Shown: piece by piece, positions 45,854-58,100 of the stretch
Layout of the letters: each line of letters starts with the position of its first letter
Numbering within the stretch: position 1 is the stretch's first letter
NCBI GenBank assembly: GCA_949358305.1
Contig: OX442322.1
Span: forward strand, 3,968,001 to 4,032,000
DNA from: Strigamia acuminata
Taxonomy: Eukaryota; Arthropoda; Chilopoda; Geophilomorpha; Linotaeniidae
Reading direction: 5' to 3'
DNA length: 64,000 nt
Made by a program: the position numbers and the translations under genes
Notes under the pieces: model-generated
What the model was told of the DNA's origin: nothing
Database searches by the model: none
What the model saw: the letters and a program-made list of their open reading frames with translations, nothing else

Positions 45854-46511
45854 AGTCCCCCTTAAATATATGTTAATACCTGTATTAACATACTATTTAT
45901 TCCGAATATCTTGAGGATCAAGACCACACTGTCATCTATGGAACTGGAGTTGTAATCCTTGGTAAGTAAAAACCTTTATTTTATATCTTAATAGTATAAA
46001 TAAAGAGTATTTCTTAATCAAATGCTTCAAAAAATATTTATTAGGATTATAAAACTCTCAATTATCAATAATAACTTCCATCTCTCTTTACAGGTGGACT
46101 TACAACTGCATCAAGAAAAGGTGATAACTTAAACTAACATCAAACTCTTGTACCAAACAAATGATTAATAAAATTTAACAATTATTTTCACAAAACTTAA
46201 CTTCTCACTGGAAATATAATGATTTGCAAAATAACACTTTACACGTTAAAATTCAAGTATTAAAATTAGTATTTTTATAAACAAACTCACATTGACTCGT
46301 AATCAAATTTTAACGAAATTGTTAATTTAAATATTAAAGATCTTTGGATTATTCACAAAAAACGGCATAAAATACACCTGAACCTGACTCAATCTTTGAT
46401 TCATCTCGAGTTAAGCAATGGAGATGGAGAAAATGGACTCGTTACTTCTGGTCTTGCCTTAAAAGGGAAAATATCGGGAAAGTAACGGATCCCGACATCG
46501 TTGACGCTTTT
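45854..46511 (-). other. Gypsy-3 region between ORF3 and the 3' LTR
   Basis: 658 bp, AT-rich and without an ORF of note. The purine tract AAGGGGGACT abuts the LTR at 45854-45865 in complement. Confidence 0.6.
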
Positions 46512-48179
46512 CTAGTCCAACTCTTCATCCTCAATAAATCCTTCCATGGATGTAACAACTTCCGAGACGGCTGCGGGTGGAGAATTAAGTTGAATAGCTA
46601 CCAATTCCGGTACTACATCTGGCTCAACGTCATGGATCAGTGGATTCAGGAGCATTCTGTGTTGTTCCTCGGTGAATACTTCCAGGGGATCAGGCCCTCC
46701 TAACGGAATGGTGTTAGCGCTGGTTGGCTCGGAAAAAACCAAGTGATGGTCGGGTAAGCCAGAGTGCCATCCCTCACGAATCAACGGGTGTGCTGCTGCT
46801 GAGACCTGCTGCAAAATCTTACACCAAATAAAAGAGCGAGTTTGGAAGGATTCCGGCCGGGATGGATGAAAAATCCATTGGATCACGGCCAGTGGCACGC
46901 TTAAATCTGGAATTCGGTCGTTCGAAATTGACACGCTAATACGCTTAGCTGCTTCCAATAAAATTGGGAAATAATGTTCCACTTCCGCCTTAGTTTGTTC
47001 CGTGAGCGACATGTTCGGTCTTGGCATATATGGATGAACCAGTAAAATAACCGGTTCAGCACCGTCGCTTACTTCTGGGAGCGGAATAGTCGCTACAATC
47101 ATGTTGTTAGTCGATGTTCCCTCTGGAGAAGCGGCGGCTTGTGGACCAGAATCGGATGCAACCGGCGGAGAATCCGACGCAGTAACTGACGTCGGTTCGC
47201 TTGTTGGGAGGTTTTCCGCCGAGACAACTGGAGTTCCATCAATCGCAGGGGTGGGAGTTTCCGGCTCGCGTTGTGGCTCCGTAAATCCTCCTCGTGGAGT
47301 CGAGGTGCTGGACATTTGCGCCGGGTCCACGTAAATAGCCTGCTCCGGGCCCTGGTGGATGAGGCCACATTCGCGGCACATCGCCCAATTGCGTGCTGTC
47401 GGCGTACTTAGCCCTTTGACGATGAAAGGAAGAATTTCTTCGTTCCACATGCTCGATATGGCAACGCGCTTACCATCGTGACAGTTCACGCAGACTACGG
47501 CGTGAATGCCGGATAAAAGGGAGGATAGCCACCCGCATCCTGCGCACAATGGGCAGAACATAAGCTTGGACTTTGGCATGATGTTTGTTCCCAAGGCGGC
47601 AGCTTCCATATCGCGGAATACGTGTTCTCTTTGCTGCTTACGGTAACTTGGCAAATTTAGCTCCGATATCGAGCGAGCCTGCGAGGTTGGGCGAGTCAAC
47701 GCTTCGGATGAAGATGCCAGCGTGGACTTGGTGGGTCCCTTGGTTTTGCCTGTCTTGCCTCGACTAGCGGTATCACGCGGATTTCGTGGTCGAGCAAACG
47801 GTCTGCTGGTAGTCTGGAGCGGAGCTTCCTCATACGATTCTTCTTCTTGTGAGAAGTCGTCTTGGCGTCGCCTCCTTGAAGCAGAACGGGAGTATTGTGA
47901 CGAGTCGTCAGAAAAATCCCAATTCGGAGTCTCGTGGGGCGCATCATAGGTTACGACACGCTGACTAGCTTGACGGCCTCTGGAAGGACGCGAGTCGTTC
48001 GGACTAACGCCCATGGCGGTCCTAATTCGTGGCGGTACGAGATCCGGGTTATCACGGGCCCAGTTGGCGACGAGCTCGGGGTCAGAGGAGGGATTAACAA
48101 AGCGATAATCCGTCTCTTCCGACTCTTCTGGATCCCAATGCACGTATTGTCGCTTGCTAGCGCGACCTCGGCGACTCAT
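46512..48179 (-). CDS. Gypsy-3 ORF3, 555-aa zinc-cluster protein of unknown function
   Basis: An intact ORF from ATG 48179, placed after pol where errantiviruses keep env. Residues 1-180 are Arg/Ser/Asp-rich and disordered, with basic runs (SRRRRQ near 105). Residues 207-275 form a Cys/His cluster: C209-x2-C212-x2-C215, C230-x2-C233, C268-x2-C271-x3-H275, enough for two zinc sites. Residues 280-375 are Pro/Ser/Thr-rich; 385-500 look folded, partly helical; the end is acidic. There is no signal peptide or membrane helix, so it is unlikely to be an envelope protein. The family is not recognised. Nucleic-acid binding or a gag-like accessory role would fit the basic tail and zinc cluster. A pyrimidine tract followed by GAAG lies just before the ATG and could be a splice acceptor for a subgenomic mRNA. 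Confidence 0.82.
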   Translation of the reverse strand: MSRRGRASKRQYVHWDPEESEETDYRFVNPSSDPELVANWARDNPDLVPPRIRTAMGVSPNDSRPSRGRQASQRVVTYDAPHETPNWDFSDDSSQYSRSASRRRRQDDFSQEEESYEEAPLQTTSRPFARPRNPRDTASRGKTGKTKGPTKSTLASSSEALTRPTSQARSISELNLPSYRKQQREHVFRDMEAAALGTNIMPKSKLMFCPLCAGCGWLSSLLSGIHAVVCVNCHDGKRVAISSMWNEEILPFIVKGLSTPTARNWAMCRECGLIHQGPEQAIYVDPAQMSSTSTPRGGFTEPQREPETPTPAIDGTPVVSAENLPTSEPTSVTASDSPPVASDSGPQAAASPEGTSTNNMIVATIPLPEVSDGAEPVILLVHPYMPRPNMSLTEQTKAEVEHYFPILLEAAKRISVSISNDRIPDLSVPLAVIQWIFHPSRPESFQTRSFIWCKILQQVSAAAHPLIREGWHSGLPDHHLVFSEPTSANTIPLGGPDPLEVFTEEQHRMLLNPLIHDVEPDVVPELVAIQLNSPPAAVSEVVTSMEGFIEDEELD

Positions 48180-49340
48180 TGTGTCTTCAAAAAAAAAAAA
48201 ATTTTATTTGAGAACATGAATCAAACCGTCGGTATTTAATTTAATTTCAAATTAAATTAATTGTCGACCAACAACTGGATTAATTTCATAATTAATTCTT
48301 AAGTTCCTTTTGTTAGTGTGTTTCCTTCATTTGTCGAATAATTATTAAAATTAATAATTATTCTTGACTCGGTAGATAATTTCATTTTATCTTTTAAAAA
48401 ACAATATCGTTGACAAAATATTCAAATTAGTGTTTATTAAATAAAATAAACCTAATTTTTTGCTTCTAAACGACATAATAACTAAAAAACCTGTCAAAAT
48501 ATTAAAAAATATTTTTGCAAGTATTTTTAGTACCTGACAATAGTCACTTTTCATGATTCTAACTACACGAATAACTCTATAATTCGTCCGAGTAAATGAT
48601 CTATCCCCGACATCTGGTGGCGTTTGTTAGTATCATACACGTGACTTGTTAACACATGTATGCTCACCAATTTCCAAGGAACTTAAGAGATATTTTATCT
48701 TTCATAAAATAAACACTTACTAATTAGGTGTAGTCCTAGAAGGGTATACTTGGCTAGTTTAATGCCTAGCTTCACGTATTTGCGAGGGCTGCTCGGTTCC
48801 GGCGACGTTGGCCGATAAAAACGTTGTGCGGCGCGTGCGAATTCTAAGTCTGCCGTAATGGACGCGGAAAATCACGTAGTGAATTCGCGGGAAGGTTCCT
48901 TGCGATTCTGCCACGAAATGGTTTCGATATACAAGCAGTGTATCGGTAATTTCTATGTCTAAATAGATACCAGCGAAAATCCGTCGAAGTGTCGAAAGGT
49001 CGAGAATAATCCTTGATTTCAGTCCAGTACAAAACTTGGCGAACAAGTGAGTGATAATCTCAAACCAGGAGTTAAGGGGAGTTTCGAGGAGTAATTTGAT
49101 TGGTTTGTAATTACTCATCTCGAAGTTTCTATTAACCCAAAGGGGGAAACATAGTTTCAAGTAAATGTTTACACGTAGATTAATTTAAATACAATCGGCC
49201 GTGTAAAAATAACTCAAACATTTGTTAGATTTTATTCACATCAAAAAAAATGTTTTTAATTAATAAAATTTAACAATCCTTCGTGAATATGATTGGAAAT
49301 ATTTATTTTAAAATAAAATATTTTCAATATATTGTGTTTT
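48180..49340 (-). other. Gypsy-3 region between pol and ORF3
   Basis: 1.16 kb, AT-rich. A 133-codon ORF at 48759-49160 has no recognisable motif and I do not support it as a gene. Confidence 0.5.
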
Positions 49341-52300
49341 TTAACCCAACTTGACTTGTTTTAAACAATTTATGAGTTGTACAAAATCGGTCACGTATTT
49401 TGTGTTCGGCTTGGGTCTACGTTTAGACTGTCGAACGGGAGATGGAAATCTTTTCCTCTTTTTAGACGGATTTTGAGGAGTTTCGTCCTCTTTAGAAGAA
49501 ATCTGAGAAGTTTCCTCCTCTTTCTCTTCAACTAAATCCTCTGTTTCCATGGATACAGGCTCATTTATTAATTCTGGAGAATTAATAACTTGATCCGCCA
49601 TCCAATCTGGAGTCGGGTGTGACTCGTTGGTGCCGACTTTCTGATCTAATGTCCATTCCTCAATCGGGTAACTTGGGATATAAGGCATTAAATCCTGTAT
49701 GTTGATCGCTTTTGCTTTCGTGTTATCAGAAAGCTTACATAGTGTGTAGGAACCTCCGCCGAGAACAGCCGTAATTTCCCAAGGTCCATCACGTTTCTCA
49801 GCGAATCCTGCCGAAATCCCTTTATCTTTATTCGATAAAATATGTGTGGCTTTCCACACGAGATCTCCTTTGGCAAATTGACAAATATAATATTTGTCCT
49901 TATGTAGTCGATCATGCTTCTCGTAATTCGATTGAATTTTTCGATGCATTTCGCTGTGGGCACGTCTAATTACGTCTAAAATACTATAGACATAAGCTTC
50001 GGGATTTTCTTTGTCGAATTTGATGGCTTGTTTAGTAATACGCGGGTCAAATGGCAAAGGAACGATTCTTCCCGTATTAAGAATCATCGGAGAACAATTT
50101 GTTGCCTCGGACTTAGCGGTGCGCATCGCAAAGGCAAAAGAATTTAAATATTTTGGCCAGTGAGAGTGAATGTCTGAGTATAAAGCTAACATCATTTTTA
50201 AAGTCCTGTTAGCCCGCTCTGTAATATTGGCGGCAGCGTGATATGGACTAATGTGAGCAATATCTACGTGATTTTTTCGACAAAAATCATTAAATATTGT
50301 CGACACGAATTGTTTGCCGTTGTCGGAGATTATCTTTTTTGGATATCCCCAACGGTGGAAAACTTCGCTCATCTTATTAACAATATATTCACTTGATGCC
50401 GTCGCTAGTGGGAAGACTTCAATCCATTTTGTACAATTATCAATGATTACTAAAATCCATTTTAATTGTGAACGACCGGCTGGTTTTGGTCCCATCAGGT
50501 CAATGCTTATTGTCTCCCACGGGTTGGTCATGTTGTGGGGTGTATAGCTTGCCCGATGCTTTTGGTGTTGACTAGGTTTGTATTGCTGGCAATGAGTGCA
50601 ACTGCGAACGTAGTTTCGAGTGTCTTTGCTCATTCTAGGCCAGAAATACATCTTTTTTGCTCTATCTAGGGTTTTACTCATGCCAGCGTGTCCTGTAAGT
50701 GGATGGCCATGGCATGCGAATAATGCACGTCTCACAAGAGAGCGTGGAATTACCGCCTTAAACTCGTTGCCGGAGTCGTTTAACTCTTCCTCATCGGTCG
50801 GAGCAAAATAAATTAGCATAACACCTTTATTTTCTTCCGGTTCGTCGAGAGTGTAGCCACGAATCGCATTTAACCAATGTTTATCCGTAATACGATTTTT
50901 TAATTTTTCGTCTCCTTTTAGGTAAACAAGGATTTTACTACATGCTGGATCTTTAAGCTGCGCTTCGATAATTTCATCTCGCGTCGGCGGAACTACTTTT
51001 AGGATATCTGTTAGCGCAGTGTGTACATTTTCGTGATTACAATTGTGGACATCTATATGTCTGCAATTTTCTCTCGTACATCCTTCTTCCTCCCCCTTTT
51101 CTCCAGAATCATGAAATCTAACTGGATTATATGATTCTGAGAAAAAGTCTAAACTAAGGCCAACATTTGTAAGAAAATGTTTGCGCTCAGTTTCCGTCAC
51201 TTGTAAAGATGCACACCTGTTTCCATTCCAAGTTGGATAGAAATGGGTGATTTCCTCTGGTTCGATATAATCATAATCCGGAGTGTCTAGTGCAGATAGT
51301 GGAGCGCGTGATAACGCGTCCGCTACTTGGTTCATTGCGGCGTCTAAAAATAATTTTAAACGCGCCACATTGTATTTTGACGGCCCAACGACCAAACCTT
51401 CTCGATGGTTCCGGCGTACTCATCAACCAGCTAAGGGCCTTAGCATCGGACTCGAGAGTGAAAGTCGTGTATTCAATATATGGGCGAAATCTTTCGATTG
51501 CCCATACAACGGCCAAACACTCCAATTCCGGCGTAGAATACCTTACTTCGGCCCCGTGTAACACTCGACTGGCGTACGCGACTGCTTTCGGGACCATTAT
51601 TAATTTCTGTTTCTTTTCACAGAATAATTCTACGTCTTGACAGAGTACTGCACCTAAGCCTGAATGAGAAGCATCTGTCAAAATGACAAAAGGCTTATTC
51701 ATATCTGGCATGTGGAGAAGGGCTTGGTCCTTGTCACACAAAATATCTTTGATAGTTTCGAATGCAGTTGTTTGTGAATCATCCCACACAAACTTTGCTT
51801 GATCATGCATAATATTGGTCAATGGACGAGCAATATTTGCGATGTTAGGAATGAATTTTCGGAAAAAATTCGCAAGTCCTACAAATCTTTGAATGTCCTT
51901 AGAACAAGTCGGTTTGGGAAAATTTCTTACAGCCGAGACTTTGTCAGGGTCTGGAAGAAGAGATCCCTCCGAAATTAAATGGCCTAAAAATCGTAATGAT
52001 GTTCGACCAAATTTTGACTTGTCTTTATTGATAGTTAGATTTGCGGCATCTAACTTCTCAAGTACGTCTTTAATATGTAATAAATGATTTTCCCATGTGT
52101 CAGAAAAAATAATTATATCGTCTAAATAGACCAGAGCATGTTTATATAAAGAGTCACCCAATACGGTAGTCATGAGGTGTTGAAAAGAACTAGGTGCATT
52201 ACAAAGACCAAATGGCAATCTCTTGAATTGAAATTTGCCTTTTGGGGTGTAAAAAGCAGTTTTGCTCTTATCCTCCTCCTCCATTTCCATTTGATGATAA

Positions 52301-53601
52301 CCTTTAGTTAAATCAATGGATGTAAAGTACTTGGCCTGATTAGTATGATGAATTAACAGGTCAATACTTGGCATTTGAATTGCATCAACTTCTGTGATTG
52401 CATTCAACCAGCGGTAGTCGATACATAATTGATACTTCCCGCCGGGTTTAGCCACTATGACGGGGTGACTTATATAGGGGCCGGTGGCAGGTTCGATTAA
52501 CCCATCGGCCTCCAATTCCTCGACCAATTCCGTCATAATGGCCTTCTTGGCCGGATTGTACATTCTATATGGCTGGTGTTTCCAAGTAGCACCAGGTTTA
52601 AACTTGATGCGGTGCTTGGCAACCTTCGTACAGCCCAATTGGTCTCGAAATACGTTTTTTAATTGCAAAAGAACGTTTACGAGTAACTGTTTTTCTTCCG
52701 CCGAGCTGTTGCAGCCTTCGACGAGTTTTTCTGCCCAGTCAGGTGAAGTGGGAGTTCCTTCACCTTGGAGACCCAAAGTCTTAATGCTTGCTAAGCAACA
52801 GTTAAGTTCAGTGGGCATGTCATCACAGGTGAACACTGCTCGTTTTGGATTTAAATTGACTCCGGTTCTACGCATAAAATTGTGGCCCAAAATTAATCCA
52901 CATACATTCTTGTGTAGAATTATGAAGGTCATAGGCGTAACTCTCTTTTTATCTGCCCATTTGACACAAAGACAAACTTGGCCGATAGGTCGGTGATCTA
53001 TTCCGACTGCGCAGACACGCATTCCGCGGGGACATTCTTGTATGAATTCCACCGGAATTTCTGTGTTTGAAAGGAGTTGTACTCCAATAAAACATTGGGT
53101 GGCTCCAGAGTCCATTAGTGCGTTGTAATCCAAACCTCCAATTTGGACATTCATACGCGGATCATCTTTGCCACCATTGATTAATTTGCTATTGCAAAGT
53201 TTGCCAAGAAATACTTTTCGTTCTTTCTTGTTCCATTTTTCAAGTTTAAGAAGTTTTCTTAACTTGAAAACCTTGGGTACAAGCGGTTTCTTTGGCGCAT
53301 TCCAACTTCCACTGAAAATACTCAAATTTTCTAGTTGGTCTGTCATGATTTTTAAATTTTCATCGACACCACCAGTGGAACTACTCGCTTTCCGACAGAC
53401 AGGTACTGCTTCGTAAGAAATGACCAATGATGGTGGTTTATTCTTCGAATCATCGACATAAGGTACTGTGAGATGACTAGGCTTATGTCTTAATTTAATT
53501 TCTTTTTTATGAAAAAATAAATCATTGGACAATTCCGAGAGAGGAAACAACTCTTTAGGCGGGGGTTGGGCAACTTGAACAACCCCCTGAATCAGTTTTT
53601 T
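49341..53601 (-). pseudogene. Gypsy-3 pol, one frameshift
   Basis: It is entered by -1 shift at 53595-53601. Domains in order: SSTGGVDENLK linker, protease (ALMDSGATQCFIG), RT (PYRMYNPAKKAIM, LCIDYRWLNAITEVD and YLDDIIIFS near 52120), RNase H (FVILTDASHSGLGAVLCQD), integrase HHCC (HPLTGHAGMSKTL, CTHCQQYK) and DDE core (SIDLMGPKPAG, ISDNGKQF and NITERANRTLK). A C-terminal domain (FAKGDLVWKA, GPWEI) and a basic tail follow. One frameshift near 51335-51345, at the RNase H end before NQVADALSRAPL, separates the two halves. No chromodomain is evident. Confidence 0.88.
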
Positions 53602-55640
53602 GTCTTGTCGGGAGTGACTGAATCAGTGGCTGCTGGTAAATGCTTAATTAACAGGTCAACCATGTTTTTCTGGAAGTCAGTAAATTTGGAGTCTAAAGTT
53701 TCTGACGTAACCCAATTTTGTTTGGGTCGTTTAAACTCGGGGTTGGGAGCAGAGTGGTTAAATCTTTTATTTGAATTTAACGAGTCTGTTTTCCCTGCTA
53801 ATTTTTTGGCAAGAGCGGGACATTCTCTTTTAAAATGTCCAGGCTCGTGACAGAAAAAGCATTTTCCAGTAGTCTTTTCATACTGGGCGGCAAATAATCG
53901 CTCCATTGAACCATCGTCAGTTGAGTCGTCATTTTCCGACTCGTCTTCATCTTCAACTTCATCTTACGTTTGCGTTAAACGTAGTGAAGTTTTGGATGGA
54001 AAAATCTTAGATTTTTCGTGAACCTTTGGAGTAGGATGATTCTCTCGATTATCATACTCCAATTTTGCTGCAAGTTGAGAACTTTCAAACTTAGAGCGAT
54101 TTGCTCCTACATATTGTAGAATGTCATCTACTGTAAAGTCACCATACATTCCTTGTGTACATAACGCCGTGAAACTTTCTTGAGTTAGATTGTCGAATAA
54201 TTGCGCACGTCCAGTTTTATCACCTGGCGGCACTTCACCTTGTTCTTGCGTATAACGCAGAAGAAAACTATAAAGTGACTCGTCGGCTCGTTGTTTTACA
54301 TTAAGAAGTCGCCTTTCTCTTGTAAGTGGAACGAGATCGAAACAATCGAGAAAAGAGGCTTCGAAAGTTCGCCAACTATTAAAAGTATGGCGTTGCTTAT
54401 GGAACCAACGTTGTGCATGGCCTAATAGTCGTCCAGGTACAGCAGTGTGTACCATGTCGTCTAAAGGGATGCCTTTCCCGAGTGCGACAGCTTTGACGAT
54501 TTCAAGGAATCGCGCAACCTCTGTCTGTTTCCCGTCAAAAATAGGAATCTCGATTCCTTTTCCAAAATTCTGACTGGGATTACTCGGGCTTCGGATTTGA
54601 CCAACTAAACCCTGAATAATTTGTTTTACGTTTTCGTCTGACAAATTAGAAGCAGAGTTCGAATTGGGTGTAGACCGACTTTCTTGGTCTCTGGGTGGCG
54701 GATTTGGCTCTTCTCGAAAATTTTGATGTCTATCAGGTGGCGGTGGAGAACGCGAATTATTTCGTCGGTGGAAATTATTGTTATAATTTCCCCCTCTACC
54801 AGCGTGAGATTCGTCACTACTCGAGTTAGGATCGGAGTCACGAGGATCACCAGGAGCTCCGGGAAATCGTTGATTTCTCGGCGGAGCTCGTCCACCTTGA
54901 GAGCGGGAATTTCTATAATTCCTAAAATCTCCATCAGATTGGGTGTGAGATTGAAAATTTTGATAATTTTCCTTTCTCCCCCTTGGTTGGACCGACAGAT
55001 TAGTTCGAGGTTGTGGAACTCTGAAAGAATCATTCAAATTTCCAGTGGGAGCGGGTAAATTATTATTTACTGCCGTCGCACTTGGCAAATTTCGGGAAAT
55101 TGGCGCAGAAATATTTCCTTGTCCGGAATTTCCCATTCTTTCGGCCGAATTCGATCGCCAAGAACTAGCTGGTAACTGAATCGAAGGTTGAACAGATAGT
55201 GAAGAATTTAACTGCCCATTGTCGTCACGAGCAACATTCATTCGCCATCCAGGTAATTGCTGGTAGCGATATGTGGCCGGTGAACGAGGGCCAGTTCGAT
55301 CTACAGAAACACTTTGCTCGTTGGTTACAATTACATCGGGAGTAATTGCACGATTTCTCTCGTGATGATTATTCGCCGTGTATTGCTGAGCCTCACATAA
55401 AGTGGAAAACTGCGTCACTTCCAATTGGTAATGGCGACAGTAAACCTCTAAATCATGCGGGACGGATAGTGGATCTGTTCGAGAACTACCTGGGTTGGAA
55501 ACGTCTCTAGGAACATTTTCTTCCCCCTGGCTTTCTGAGTCAGACTCCACAATTCCTCTTGGTGTTTCACACATACCACCACGTCGCCGTGCTCCACGAT
55601 TTCCTCGTGTTCCACGAACTCTTACAGGTCTACGGGCCAT
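53592..55640 (-). pseudogene. Gypsy-3 gag with one in-frame stop
   Basis: From ATG 55640 the frame encodes an Arg-rich N-terminus (RRPVRVRGTRGNRGARRRGG), a long Ser/Asn/Pro-rich segment, and a gag core (IPIFDGKQTEVARFLEIV, WFHKQRHTFNSWRTFEASFL). TAA at about 53964-53966 interrupts it. The same frame continues through an acidic stretch into a CCHC zinc knuckle (CFFCHEPGHFKREC) and ends at the TGA next to the slippery site. Without the TAA it would be about 682 residues. Confidence 0.85.
53595..53601 (-). promoter_or_regulatory. Candidate -1 ribosomal frameshift site, gypsy-3
   Basis: A_AAA_AAC in gag frame directly followed by TGA and a G run (CAGGGGGTT). The -1 frame leads without a stop into pol. 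Confidence 0.75.
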
Positions 55641-55649
55641 AATACTCAA

Positions 55650-56514
55650 AGAAATACACGTACAAAAAGAAAAAATAAAATTTTAACTGAACTAGCGTAA
55701 ATGTAACACGCTTAATATTAAACTAAGAAATAATTTGAAAAAATACAACCTTAGCTGCTGAAACTGAAGTGGCTACGGGAAAGAACTGTCCGGTTGCGTG
55801 GTCAAGAATGGTCCAAACGGGCACTGGTCACAAAGGCACAACTGGATGGTCGCACTGTCGAAAAGCAAGTGTGGCTGAATATTGGTTGTCAAACTAGCTT
55901 CCGGAAAATCTCCTTTGTCAAGACAGTCTGCTGTGATTGGCGATGTTGAAAAATTCCTGATAATTTCTAACCCGAAATTCTCAACAATCCCACATCTGGA
56001 TGACCTACTCCGAGCTGCATTGTGAGTGGCTCTCTTTGTTACATTCTTTACCTTGTCAGGGATTAAAAATCATAATTCCTAACATTGACAGAACAATAGA
56101 AAACTAGTCAAGTTTTCAACCAGTAAAATAAAATATTTTAACTTTTTATTTTTTAGTCAACAGAATTTCTAGTCAAATTCGTTTTTTGATCGAAATTCAA
56201 GGTTTCGCAATTTTCCAGAATATAGCCGAATATTCTGGGAAACTCAATAAAATCAAAATAGATTTTTCGTAAGAGATTCGGAATTATAATGAGTTTTCAA
56301 AATAATCCAAAAATTTGACTTCAGATATTTCCAAAAGATAATGAGAATTTTTTGAAAACAAATGAATATTGCACAGTAGGTTTATAGAGAAAAATCGGAA
56401 ATTTTCTAATTATCATATCTACATAAAATAATCAAAAAATTCATTTTTCTATTTTACACTTGATCACAGAGTTTACTTCAATAAAATGCAACCTATCTCG
56501 GTAGAACCTCCACG
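55650..56514 (-). other. Gypsy-3 leader with tRNA-Gln-type primer-binding site
   Basis: The complement of 56495-56512 reads TGGAGGTTCTACCGAGAT, two bases inside the 5' LTR. It matches the 3' end of animal tRNA-Gln (TGGAGGTTCCACCGAGAT) with one mismatch. The rest of the leader is AT-rich and non-coding. Confidence 0.75.
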
Positions 56515-58100
56515 TGTGACGATTGACTTGGCGAGATACAAATTGCTTAACAATTAGAGCGAGAACTCGTGTGGAAGTGTAAAAGTACGGAAGCTTGTGA
56601 TTTCTCAAATCATGTAACAATTTATTACGAATGGAAGACTTATATAAAACCTATGCCTACAAATGGCTAAATAACTTATGTTAAATATACAATGGGTTGG
56701 CAAAAGCCCTGAAATAATATCACTTGCGGTTTTCAGTCGTGTAATAAGAATATGTAACTTTCTTATTACGGTGACGTAAAAGATGTCGTCTGAGTATGGT
56801 TCGAGCTTCCAAATGGTCCTGGATCGGTTCTAAAATGGTGTGTAATGGTTAGGCTTGGGTATGTTATATCCGAGAGGTGCGGTTGACTTTGGCACAATCA
56901 TCACACGTATAATTATTATAATAATAATTATACAGCGCGATCATAAGAATGATGAAACAATCGAAATAAATATTCATGTAAATTCTATTGAATTAGACAT
57001 GATATTGTATTCTCGATGCTGAATAAATAACTATAAAAATAAAAAAATAATTAAAATAGCGCCGAGCTATTTTTGCCCCGAGTGCAATCAACATTTGAGT
57101 CAGACTGAAATGTTCCGTCAAACCAACAACGAAATGAATCGAAGTATTTCGCAGGAAAGGTTATCCATCGCCGGGAAACTACTCCACTCGGTTCTGGCTG
57201 GCGGGAGAGTAACCGGGAAATTACTCCGCGTCGATTACTCTGATAATGCGTCTGTGAAATATAAATACTCCACTCTAGATTCTACATTACCAATGCGTCT
57301 GTGAATTTTACTCCACTCTAGATTCTGCATTCTACAACGGAATGTTGGCATGAAGCTGGAGGGAGTGCGTCTGTGGGTTGTACCCCACTCTAGATACTAC
57401 ACTTAAATGTGTCTGTGAATTACTCACTCTAGTTACTACATTTCTACAACGGAATGTTGGCATGAAGAGGCGGGCAGTGTGTCTGTGAGTCTTCTACCCA
57501 CTCTAGATACTTACACTAAATACAAAGTATTTCTACAACGGATTGTCGGAAAGCAGAGAAGTATAATATGTGCTCAAGTAATATCAGTATCAAACAAAAA
57601 CAGAACAAGAGCGAGCTATATCCGTTTTGCAGGGGGATATATACTCGGTGAGGAGAATAGCTGTTCAGTGATCCAATGGGATCACTGGGCAGTCAAATCC
57701 ATCCAATCCCAGATCATAGGAAGTGGATACTCAGGACATAGTCTTCTACTAGGTCCACTACAGGAACTGGATACGCAGGACACATTTTGGATTAAGTCCT
57801 TTTGACTATAATCCAAAAGGAGTCCAACTCACAGTGGGTGATGAAGGGTGACTTCACCAGGTGTAAAGTTTGCACATAATTCAATAGAATTATGTGACAA
57901 ATAAATCAACTAGTGTTTAAACATCCAAAAGTATTTAAAAGTGTCTAAAGTCGCTGTGGAATAAAATATAAATAGTAATTTATATTTTATTCACTCAAAA
58001 ATTGTCGAAATTTGAAATTACCGCTAAAACGTATCAGCGCCATCTATTGGTGGAATAATCGTCCTATACTAACAAAGTGTATGACAGTGTAACCGTCACA
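56515..58100 (-). repeat. Gypsy-3 5' LTR
   Basis: 1,586 bp, about 99.4% identical by eye to 44265-45853. The length difference comes from a TTG-containing gap near 56920. The ATGT target duplication follows. Confidence 0.93.

Larger units (their letters stand above)
44265..58100 (-). mobile_element. Gypsy-3, complete Ty3/gypsy-type element with an extra ORF (13.8 kb)
   Basis: LTRs 44265-45853 and 56515-58100 (TGTGACG...CGTCACA) flank gag, pol and a third ORF on the minus strand. The 4-bp duplication ATGT lies outside (44261-44264 and 58101-58104), within LTR-B2. I count about eight substitutions and one small indel between LTRs, so the insertion is young. The primer-binding site (tRNA-Gln type) and purine tract (AAGGGGGACT) are both in place. 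One gag stop and one pol frameshift disable this copy. Confidence 0.92.

Noticed and set aside
46512-48179. ORF3 of gypsy-3 as an envelope protein
   Set aside because: It has no signal peptide, no transmembrane segment and no furin-like or fusion-peptide pattern; it has a zinc-type Cys cluster and a charged, disordered N-terminus.
48759-49160. 133-codon ORF between gypsy-3 pol and ORF3
   Set aside because: It shows no motif, AT-rich surroundings and overlapping ORFs in other frames.
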